Source: DASPOJ01 sp050014395
GTDB lineage: Bacteria; Acidobacteriota; Terriglobia; Acidiferrales; UBA7541
DNA length: 6,770 bases
Direction of reading: 5' to 3'
Assembly (NCBI GenBank): GCA_050014395.1
Contig: JBEKDK010000149.1
Span: forward strand, 1 to 6,770
Shown here: piece by piece, positions 1 to 5,111 of the stretch
Numbering within the stretch: the first letter of the stretch is position 1
Layout of the letters: each line of letters opens with the position of its first letter
Made by a program: the position numbers and the translations under genes
Notes under the pieces: generated by a model
What the model was told of the DNA's origin: nothing
The model's database searches: none
What the model saw: the letters and a program-made list of their open reading frames with translations, nothing else

Positions 1-144
1 ATTCTTAACCCGACGACTCCCGTCCCGCTCCATAGCAGAATCAGGGGGCGCACATTTTCATTGACTTGTTCCTCGTTTGCCGAGCAACCCCTGTTTCGTA
101 ATGCCGCCAGTGGGCCTTTTTATAACCATATTTCAAATATTTTT
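1..144. other. Left-edge noncoding stretch
   Basis: I see no supportable gene here. The stretch lies 3' of the minus-strand sigma-factor gene. Its end is strikingly AT-rich (about 116-146) and holds a short inverted repeat, ATATTT-C-AAATAT at 128-140. In the direction of the sigma gene this is not followed by a T-tract, so it does not qualify as a clear intrinsic terminator. The plus-strand frame open from the left edge to 306 has no recognisable protein features and runs antisense to the sigma gene. Confidence 0.5.
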
Positions 145-648
145 TCAGGCGCCGAGAGAACGCCGCAGGCTCTCAATGATATGGGCCTTGCGCTTACTCA
201 TTGCTGCCTGGCTAACGCCCACATTCCGGGCGACTTCAGCTTCTGTGGCTCCCTGCCAGAAGAATTGACTCACAACCCAGCGGTCCGCCGGGCTCAGCTT
301 GGCTAAGATTTCGCGGAGGGATTCGTGAAGCTCAACTGAAGGGAGCGAGCTATCTGTCGGTCTGTCAGTCACAGGTCCGTTGGATTGTCGCAAGAACCGC
401 AGATCGTATGTCCACTCCTGCCGATACTGAGTGCGGACGGCTGCCATCACGGACATGCGCAAGAAGGCATCCAGGGGAACGCCGCGCGATGGATCGTAGC
501 GGGAGGCCGCTTCCCACGCCGTCGAGGTGGCAAGCGATCGCACTTGCTTCAACCAGTCGCTCCGCGACCAATTGGGTGGGACGCGCCATGTCCCAACTCG
601 TCGAATACAACCGGCGAGCAGCGGTTCCCACTCGGAAAGACGATGCAT
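145..648 (-). CDS. Small sigma-70 family RNA polymerase sigma factor
   Basis: This 167-residue protein looks like a compact sigma-70 family factor, which would direct core RNA polymerase to a set of promoters in the cytoplasm. Residues about 37-80 resemble region 2: an A-x-RYDPSRGVPLDAFLR block followed by an MAAVRTQYRQEW helix, the part that normally binds core and the -10 element. Residues about 113-162 resemble region 4: 'LAKLSPADRWVV', then a helix-turn-helix 'ATEAEVARNVGVSQAAMSKR' that would contact the -35 element. The linker (about 86-112) is short and Ser/Pro/Asp-rich, and there is no region 1.1 or region 3, so the layout is ECF-like in size. The ATG at 648 is chosen because an in-frame TAA lies only four codons upstream. 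The G-rich AGGGGG at 650-655 ends one base before the ATG, too close for an ideal Shine-Dalgarno. No anti-sigma partner is visible in the window, and its regulon is unknown. The family call is fairly safe; the subgroup is not. Confidence 0.8.
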   Translation of the reverse strand: MHRLSEWEPLLAGCIRRVGTWRVPPNWSRSDWLKQVRSLATSTAWEAASRYDPSRGVPLDAFLRMSVMAAVRTQYRQEWTYDLRFLRQSNGPVTDRPTDSSLPSVELHESLREILAKLSPADRWVVSQFFWQGATEAEVARNVGVSQAAMSKRKAHIIESLRRSLGA

Positions 649-1377
649 ACCCCCTGCTTACAAAGAAGCTCTGAAAAAAAACATCACCGTCACATTGAGG
701 ACGCCAGAGCGTGAGAACTCATTTCATATTGCCCCCATGGACGTCATGCATTCCGTGAGAACGAGAACGGAGGCACCACTGCGATCACAGCGCGGGCATA
801 CTATTTTCGGTAAACGCTCGAATCGTGGGTTGTGAGAGTCGTACTATGTCCTCGACCTAATGGACTGTCTACGCCTCGCACCACCCAACGTCAAGCGAAA
901 TCAAAGTAATGAGCGTACTATCCCAGGCACGTCGAGCACTCGATTAACTACATTTCTGATTTCGCCAGAATTTCCTCTTTGGCCTTCCGGCCATAAAGAT
1001 GCACGCGCGTTTCCTTCAAGCCGTGTGGTTTGAGCCCAGTTCTTTCCCTGTCTCGTCCCAGCGGTTCCGCACCGCGCTCCGGCCGAACCGGAATTTCCGA
1101 TTAGGACCTCGGCCCCGCGCGTCGTACGTGCGACGCTTTTCGTTTCCCAATTGATCGTGAGATTTTCAGGTTCCGTGCTAAGAGTTTTTTCGCGTCCTTC
1201 GTATTCAAAACCCTGAAGCCACATCTCGGCGGGATCAGGTTGATTCTGCGCATCGATGACCGACGAACTTCATAGCGTGAGCGGCAATCGCACACCAGAA
1301 GGCCCATCGACAACGGTGAGGCACTGAACAATGCTACAGTAGGGTTTCTGTTTGACTGTGAGTGGGCTAGGAATCGA
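649..1377. other. About 730-base gene-free stretch
   Basis: No convincing gene lies between the sigma factor and the 3' end of the TPR gene. A 107-codon minus-strand frame at 901-1224 is open, but its translation is rich in Arg, Gly, Thr and Glu with no domain, signal or membrane segment, and no credible ribosome binding site was found. The stretch contains a cluster of inverted repeats (1061-1140, listed separately) and three copies of TACTAT at 799-804, 842-847 and 916-921, the last two inside an identical CGTACTAT. Around 1187-1210 the sequence 'TTTTCGCGTCCTTCGTATTC' resembles a CTTCGTGTCCTTCGTG-like dispersed motif that I recall from intergenic DNA of such genomes. This could be decayed repeat or gene DNA. 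Confidence 0.5.
1061..1140 (+). other. Cluster of nested inverted repeats, possible structured RNA
   Basis: Several GC-rich inverted repeats are packed into 80 bases of noncoding DNA. GCGGT/ACCGC pairs at 1061-1065 with 1071-1075. An outer stem GGCCGA/TCGGCC pairs 1081-1086 with 1109-1114, enclosing an inner stem CGGAA/TTCCG at 1089-1093 with 1095-1099, so the two can nest in one hairpin. GCGTCG/CGACGC pairs 1119-1124 with 1131-1136 and is followed directly by TTTT (1137-1140), giving a weak terminator-like end on the plus strand. It could be the 3' part of a small RNA, a dispersed palindromic element, or chance in GC-rich DNA. No promoter for a plus-strand transcript was convincing. Confidence 0.3.
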
Positions 1378-3711
1378 TCAGCCGCCGTTATTTTGAGCCA
1401 GCGCCTTACGAATTTCGCCCGCCTGATCGGAGGTCGGGTGAAGTCCCAACGCGAGGTTAAACTGTTCCTTGGCGTGAGCAAGATCGCCCGTCTTCTCGTA
1501 GGCCAAACCCAAGTGATAATGATAAGTGGGATCTTGCGGTGAGGCCTTGACGGCCGTCTCGAGCATGCTGACGGCCGACGGGTACCAGCCGTGGTAATAG
1601 TAAGCCCAGCCAAGCGTGTCGGCAGTATTCGAAACATTTGGCATGCCCCGGCGGGCGGTCTGGGCCAAGGACATTGCGGTGTCCTGGTCTCCACCGTGCT
1701 GGATGAGCAAGTAGGCTAGGTTGTTTGAAATCGCCGGATCGTCCGGTTTGACCGTCAACGCCTGCTGGTACAGTTTCTCAGCTTGTTGCCAATTCCCGCG
1801 ATTATCCTCCAATTCAGCAAGGCCAATATACAGCCGGACGTCGCCCGGATATTTCTGCAGCGCTTGTTGAAATCCGCTAGCGGCTTGATCCACCTTGCCG
1901 TTCTGTACTTCGAGCTGCGCCAGCAGAAGAAACGCGTTCAGATTGCTCGGATCCAGATCGACGGCTTTCTGCGCAGCCGCCTCCGCTCCCGCGCCATCCT
2001 TGGCGTTAGAGAGAAGTTGACTCAGCATAAAGTAAAAATTGCTATTGTTCGGTTCCTGAGCGATCTGCGCATGGACCGCATCCAAAGCCTTGGCTGGTTG
2101 TTTCTGTTGCATGTCTATGACAACGATGCCCTGCAATGCATCGGACGAATTCGGATCGCGAACAAGAACTTGTTCAAATATCTTTTGTGCGTCTGCGGGA
2201 CGCTTTTGCAGCAAGCGCAAATTCGCCAATTGTATGTACCCGCTATCGTCTCCGGGGGCCACCTCGATCGCTTTGTTGAAGTTCATTTCCGCGGCAGCTT
2301 GATCTCCATGTGCGACTCGTTCTATTCCGGCATAGACATATCCCAACGGCGCGCGCGGCTGCGTCAGGATCAACTGGTTGGCAATCGCGGTTAGCGACGT
2401 CCAGTCACTGCGTTGGAGGGCCAAGGCAGCTAGCTCTCTCTGCGCGTCGATCATCGACGGCTCAATTTTCACAGCAGTGCGCCATTCGGCCTCGGCTTGT
2501 TGCGACGAGCCGGCTCGGCTATACGCGAGACCCAAGTAGTAATGCCCGGTGGCATCGTTGGGGAAGGTTTTCACGGCATCCTGCAGCGCGAGCACCGCAT
2601 CGTTCCACTTTCCATTGCGACTCAGGATTTGCCCACGCACCATCATTGCGTCGAAATCCTTGGAATTTGCCTTCAGAATCTGGTCGTTGAGAGCTTTGGC
2701 TTCGTCCGTCCGGCCCTGCTGAAGCAGAAGCTGGATGTACGTTCGCTTGACACCCAGATCCTGTGGATGAGCTTGGGAGAGTGAGGCGAACTCGGCCAGG
2801 GCCTTCTGCAAATCGCCTGTGCCGAGGTAATAGTCTCCCAGCATGCGATATCCGGCGGGGTTCTTAGTGATCGCGGCCTTGGCATCCGTCAAGACGCGCT
2901 CGGCGTCGTCTTTGCGGCCCTGCGATAGGTAGAACCGCGCGAGCGCGGCTCGAGGCGCCGGATTGTCCGGGGCCGCCGCGATGGCGGCGCGAAACTGTTG
3001 CTCGGCTTCGGGCAGACGCTTCTGCTGCACGTAAAAATCTCCGAGAACAAGGCGCGCCGGGACGAAATTCGGAGCCACGGAAATCGCCTTCTGAAAACCC
3101 GCTTCGGCGTCGCTGAACTTCTGCGCCTTCATCTGTAGGAGCGCCATGACGAGATATCCTTCAGGCCGCCCGGGCGCCACCTGAATAGCCTTCTGCGCTT
3201 CGGCGGTCGCAACATCCGCATTTCCGAGCGCCGCGTCCGCATTCGCAAGCAGTAATTGGTCGTCGAAGTTCTGAGGCCTCAGCGCGAGAGCCGCCGCCGC
3301 CCGATCATGGGCGTCCTGGAATCTGCGCGCAGAGAAAAGCAGTTTAGCAAGATCGGTCAACGCGTCGGCATTTTGCGGTTGCAGATCTACGGTACGAAGC
3401 AGCTCCTGATATGCGCCGATCCAATTTGATTCTTTTAGCAGGCACTGAGCCAATTGGTAATGCGCATCGGCAAAACGCGGATCTATCTGAAGAGCGGTCG
3501 CGAATTCGATGGAGGCTTCGCGAACTTTTCCGGCTTGGAGGTAACGCTCGCCGCGTTGAAGATATTTTTGTTTCCGGACGTTGGGATCCCGGGAACAACC
3601 AAAGAGCAGCGCTCCCGTAAGAACAGCTAGAGCCCCGAAACGAGTCCATTTAATCACCGCGCTTCGCGCGGGAGAGGCGTGCATGGCAAGCATTCTTGCA
3701 TTATACGACAT
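1378..3711 (-). CDS. TPR-repeat lipoprotein (PrsT-like architecture)
   Basis: A 777-residue protein from the ATG at 3711, built almost wholly of tetratricopeptide repeats. After a basic N-terminus and a hydrophobic stretch (GALAVLTGALLFGC) comes a lipobox L-F-G-C with Cys39, so it should be lipidated and membrane-anchored outside the cytoplasm; Phe at -2 is slightly unusual. From about residue 52 to 766 I can place about 21 consecutive 34-residue TPR units with almost no gaps, recognisable by repeating A-x-x-x-[FY]-x-x-[AV]-[IVL]-x-x-x-P patterns such as 'AIEVAPGDDSGYIQLANL'. Such arrays are protein-binding scaffolds; no enzymatic domain is seen. It resembles the TPR lipoproteins (PrsT type) accompanying PEP-CTERM/exosortase systems, and it diverges from a PEP-CTERM gene, but orthology is not shown. 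The frame extends upstream to a TTG at 3894, which would put about 100 residues before the lipobox and is unlikely. ATGs at 3711, 3693 and 3684 all suit the signal peptide, and none has a clear Shine-Dalgarno. No clear terminator follows the stop. Confidence 0.88.
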   Translation of the reverse strand: MSYNARMLAMHASPARSAVIKWTRFGALAVLTGALLFGCSRDPNVRKQKYLQRGERYLQAGKVREASIEFATALQIDPRFADAHYQLAQCLLKESNWIGAYQELLRTVDLQPQNADALTDLAKLLFSARRFQDAHDRAAAALALRPQNFDDQLLLANADAALGNADVATAEAQKAIQVAPGRPEGYLVMALLQMKAQKFSDAEAGFQKAISVAPNFVPARLVLGDFYVQQKRLPEAEQQFRAAIAAAPDNPAPRAALARFYLSQGRKDDAERVLTDAKAAITKNPAGYRMLGDYYLGTGDLQKALAEFASLSQAHPQDLGVKRTYIQLLLQQGRTDEAKALNDQILKANSKDFDAMMVRGQILSRNGKWNDAVLALQDAVKTFPNDATGHYYLGLAYSRAGSSQQAEAEWRTAVKIEPSMIDAQRELAALALQRSDWTSLTAIANQLILTQPRAPLGYVYAGIERVAHGDQAAAEMNFNKAIEVAPGDDSGYIQLANLRLLQKRPADAQKIFEQVLVRDPNSSDALQGIVVIDMQQKQPAKALDAVHAQIAQEPNNSNFYFMLSQLLSNAKDGAGAEAAAQKAVDLDPSNLNAFLLLAQLEVQNGKVDQAASGFQQALQKYPGDVRLYIGLAELEDNRGNWQQAEKLYQQALTVKPDDPAISNNLAYLLIQHGGDQDTAMSLAQTARRGMPNVSNTADTLGWAYYYHGWYPSAVSMLETAVKASPQDPTYHYHLGLAYEKTGDLAHAKEQFNLALGLHPTSDQAGEIRKALAQNNGG
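3700..3705 (-). promoter_or_regulatory. Perfect TATAAT at the TPR gene start (possible leaderless promoter)
   Basis: On the minus strand an exact TATAAT ends six bases before the ATG at 3693. If used as a -10 element, transcription would begin at about the A of that ATG, giving a leaderless mRNA, which would fit the lack of a Shine-Dalgarno at any candidate start. Against this, no good -35 lies 16-18 bp upstream; the nearest look-alike, TTGAAC, is 24 bp away. The hexamer also sits inside the frame if the ATG at 3711 is used. This is suggestive only. Confidence 0.2.
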
Positions 3712-3787
3712 TCTGGGGCCGACGGAGCCGTTCAACCAAATTGTGCTGTCGACCCTAAAACTCGCCATCTGTGATAGAGTACCTGCG

Positions 3788-3802
3788 CGGCTTGTGAAGC
3801 CG
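3788..3802. repeat. Inverted repeat CGGCTT-GTG-AAGCCG
   Basis: Two perfect 6-base arms flank a 3-base centre. It lies about 77 bp upstream of the ATG at 3711 on the TPR side of the divergent region. It could be an operator for the TPR gene or a small hairpin in its leader. There is no T-tract, so it is not a terminator. Confidence 0.35.
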
Positions 3803-3860
3803 ACACGGGGGCTATGCTGTGAATTGAGGGCGGCATGCACTCGGGGTGCGGGGTTCAGGC

Positions 3861-3874
3861 GGAACTCGAGTTCC
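3861..3874. promoter_or_regulatory. Perfect 14-bp palindrome, candidate activator site
   Basis: GGAACTCGAGTTCC is identical to its own reverse complement over 14 bases. Its centre is about 111 bp upstream of the -24 GG of the sigma-54 promoter, which is roughly -136 from the predicted start point. That is within the usual distance for upstream activator sites of dimeric sigma-54 enhancer-binding proteins. It is also about 155 bp upstream of the TPR gene, so it could serve both directions. The identity of the binding protein is inference. Confidence 0.45.
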
Positions 3875-3919
3875 CCTTGGGCGGACCTGGGCAAGACCCA
3901 AGCTTAAACCTGAAATATT

Positions 3920-3954
3920 GTGCACTTCCAGTTACGAGGCCGTGGTGCAAGTCC
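3920..3954 (+). repeat. Imperfect direct repeat GTGCACTTCC / GTGCAAGTCC
   Basis: Two decamers matching at 8 of 10 positions start at 3920 and 3945, 25 bases apart, just upstream of the sigma-54 promoter. A looser third version (TTGCACTACTTC) overlaps its -12 element. The spacing is about two and a half helical turns, so the first two would face opposite sides. They may be binding half-sites or chance. Confidence 0.2.
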
Positions 3955-3977
3955 TTTGTTTTCAGTGGCTGCCCATA

Positions 3978-3993
3978 TGGCAGGGGAATTGCA
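3978..3993 (+). promoter_or_regulatory. Sigma-54 (RpoN) promoter for the PEP-CTERM gene
   Basis: The sequence TGGCAGGGGAATTGCA fits the sigma-54 consensus TGGCACGRNNNTTGCW at all defined positions except one (G in place of C after TGGCA). The invariant GG (3979-3980) and GC (3991-3992) are separated by exactly 10 bases as required. The predicted start is near 4004, leaving a leader of about 85 nt before the ATG at 4089. Sigma-54 promoters need an ATP-dependent enhancer-binding activator; PEP-CTERM systems are known to be accompanied by such a regulator (PrsR, paired with the kinase PrsK). The regulator is not encoded in this window. Confidence 0.75.
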
Positions 3994-4073
3994 CTACTTC
4001 AGGCGTGGCCACGTTCCCCACGATGGCCAATATAGGGGCGTAAATGTCTAAGACAGGCGACGAAAAATTCTCC

Positions 4074-4079
4074 GGAGGA
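4074..4079 (+). promoter_or_regulatory. Ribosome binding site of the PEP-CTERM gene
   Basis: GGAGGA lies 9 bases before the ATG at 4089. This decides the start: an in-frame ATG at 4044 would place the Shine-Dalgarno inside the gene and add 15 polar residues before the signal peptide. The site overlaps the 8-bp palindrome CTCCGGAG (4070-4077). Confidence 0.85.
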
Positions 4080-4088
4080 ACAAAACTT

Positions 4089-4799
4089 ATGGTTAAGAAA
4101 CTTGCTTTGATTGCGGTCGTAGCATTAGCTGGCGCGCTTCTGTCTGTGCCGGCGTTTGCTACTCCCGTCGTTGCTGCTCAAGCATATGGAGGTACGGCAC
4201 CGTTCACGCTGCTAGCTTTGGGAACGGGTACAGCTGGAACCGAGATTGGAACCAGCACGATCGCCGTGAGTGGTGAGACGATCAGCTTCTCTGGCGGTGC
4301 GTCTGAGCCGACCACGGGATACACTAATGGCGTATACGCCGGCAACATTGGTGGCGCGGTGGCCTCGCCATTCGGTGGTGGTACTACCGAATATATCGCG
4401 GCGCAGCCCACTGGCACTGTGACGATCAATTTTTCATCGGTACAAACAGCGTTCGATTTGCTGTGGGGATCGATCGACACAGATACCACTATTCAGAACA
4501 ACCTCGCGTTTTACAGTGGGGCTAACGGGACTGGAAGTCTCCTTTACAGCATCTCCGGCGCGCAGCTGGAAGCTCTGGTAGGGGGACTCACGTCCGGCGT
4601 ATCGACTGACTACGTGGAGATTTCTAACATCGGTAACTTCTCCTCGATCATAGCGACCGATCCAGCCGCCTATTCCGCGTTCGAATTTGTTCCTGGCGTC
4701 CCGGTTCCTGAAGCGGGCACGCTCGGAATGCTCGGTGCGGGTCTTATCGGTTTGATCGCGCTCGTCGGCTTCCGCCGTCGCAACGCGATCAGCTGCTAA
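4089..4799 (+). CDS. PEP-CTERM exosortase-sorted surface protein
   Basis: A 236-residue exported protein. Residues 1-24 form a signal peptide: two Lys, a hydrophobic core, and an Ala-Phe-Ala cleavage site before TPVVAA. The mature part (25-205) is rich in Gly, Thr, Ser and Ala, with beta-strand-like alternation and almost no charge, as expected of an extracellular beta-sandwich. A 'FDLLWGSIDT...LAFYSG' stretch at 122-144 resembles the core of the Npun_F0296-type exosortase-dependent surface proteins (a tentative family call). The C-terminus is a PEP-CTERM sorting signal: V-P-E-A-G at 206-210, a hydrophobic helix at 211-228, then Arg-Arg-Arg at 229-231. An exosortase would recognise this and release or anchor the protein at the surface. 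The motif reads PEA rather than PEP, and the protein runs five residues past the Arg cluster to end in Cys. It is a monocistronic unit with a strong Shine-Dalgarno, a sigma-54 promoter and its own terminator. The exosortase must be encoded elsewhere. Confidence 0.88.
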   Translation: MVKKLALIAVVALAGALLSVPAFATPVVAAQAYGGTAPFTLLALGTGTAGTEIGTSTIAVSGETISFSGGASEPTTGYTNGVYAGNIGGAVASPFGGGTTEYIAAQPTGTVTINFSSVQTAFDLLWGSIDTDTTIQNNLAFYSGANGTGSLLYSISGAQLEALVGGLTSGVSTDYVEISNIGNFSSIIATDPAAYSAFEFVPGVPVPEAGTLGMLGAGLIGLIALVGFRRRNAISC

Positions 4800-4832
4800 T
4801 TCCTTAGCTTTAAGCATCAGTTAGATTTATCA

Positions 4833-4871
4833 GCGAATGCCCCGCCGAACCTCGGCGGGGCATTTGCTTTT
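4833..4871 (+). terminator. Intrinsic terminator of the PEP-CTERM gene
   Basis: A 16-bp stem pairs 4833-4848 with 4852-4867 through a 3-base loop (ACC). It has one G-T wobble, a core of CCCCGCCGA/TCGGCGGGG, and is followed by TTTT at 4868-4871. It begins about 33 bases after the stop codon and should insulate the S9 peptidase gene from PEP-CTERM transcription. Confidence 0.9.
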
Positions 4872-5111
4872 AGCGACCTCACCCGGTTCCGTGTGGCCGT
4901 CGTTCGTTCGTGCCCATCACTTCTGCGCGAGTTGTCCCTTTCAAGGCGTGCGTTCTCATTGGACCTGTTAAACTCGCAGCGCTGCTCTAAGTGAGAATTG
5001 AAGCGCCGTTTATTTGTGGACAGCAGGGATTGGCGCCTTGTAATTTTACACGGGACACTTCGGACGCCGCGCCCCAGGAATGCCTCCCGTTTGCGGAAAG
5101 GAATCGCTCCA
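4872..5111. other. Leader and promoter region of the S9 peptidase gene
   Basis: No gene is supported here. The region must hold the promoter of the downstream peptidase, since a strong terminator precedes it. No good sigma-70 pair is seen; the best is TTGTGG (5014-5019) with TTGTAA (5038-5043) at 18 bp, which is weak. No sigma-54 GG-N10-GC match was found. Two symmetric sites stand out: a perfect 10-bp palindrome GCAGCGCTGC (4976-4985) and TGTAA-TT-TTACA (5039-5050). The second lies 61 bp before the start codon and is a possible operator. Confidence 0.4.
5097..5102 (+). promoter_or_regulatory. Ribosome binding site of the S9 peptidase gene
   Basis: AAAGGA lies 9 bases before the ATG at 5112 and supports that start, which also opens directly into a signal peptide. 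Confidence 0.7.

Larger units (their letters stand above)
3712..4088. other. Divergent intergenic control region
   Basis: This stretch separates the minus-strand TPR lipoprotein gene from the plus-strand PEP-CTERM gene and holds no convincing gene of its own. It is dense in symmetric sequence: an inverted repeat at 3788-3802, a perfect palindrome at 3861-3874, CTTGGG/CCCAAG arms at 3876-3881 and 3897-3902, a sigma-54 promoter at 3978-3993 and a 10-bp palindrome CGTGGCCACG at 4004-4013. That last one falls at the start point predicted from the sigma-54 promoter. The leader to the PEP-CTERM start would be about 85 nt. It shows TGTC-TAA-GACA (4045-4055) but no riboswitch class I recognise. Confidence 0.6.

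Noticed and set aside
1..33. Possible minus-strand gene start (ATG at 33 reading off the left edge)
   Set aside because: Only 11 codons are visible, with no Shine-Dalgarno, so it cannot be distinguished from chance.
116..146. Terminator for the sigma-factor gene in the AT-rich tract
   Set aside because: The ATATTT-C-AAATAT arms are AT-only with a 1-base centre, and no T-tract follows on the minus strand.
901..1224. 107-codon minus-strand open frame in the gene desert
   Set aside because: No domain, signal peptide, membrane segment or ribosome binding site; composition looks like translated noncoding DNA, and it overlaps the inverted-repeat cluster.
1101..1694. 197-codon minus-strand open frame overlapping the 3' end of the TPR gene
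   Set aside because: It lies in another frame of the same strand over clear TPR coding sequence; its Arg- and Pro-rich translation has no recognisable feature.
1783..2394. 203-codon plus-strand open frame antisense to the TPR gene
   Set aside because: It is a shadow of the periodic TPR coding sequence; the TPR frame has unmistakable 34-residue repeats.
3712..3894. N-terminal extension of the TPR lipoprotein to the TTG at 3894
   Set aside because: It would place the lipobox Cys at residue 100, far too deep for a lipoprotein signal peptide, and would run over the 14-bp palindrome and control region.
4004..4088. Riboswitch (for example c-di-GMP type) in the PEP-CTERM leader
   Set aside because: I looked for GEMM-like or other conserved cores; only short symmetric stretches (CGTGGCCACG, TGTC-TAA-GACA) are present, with no recognisable aptamer.
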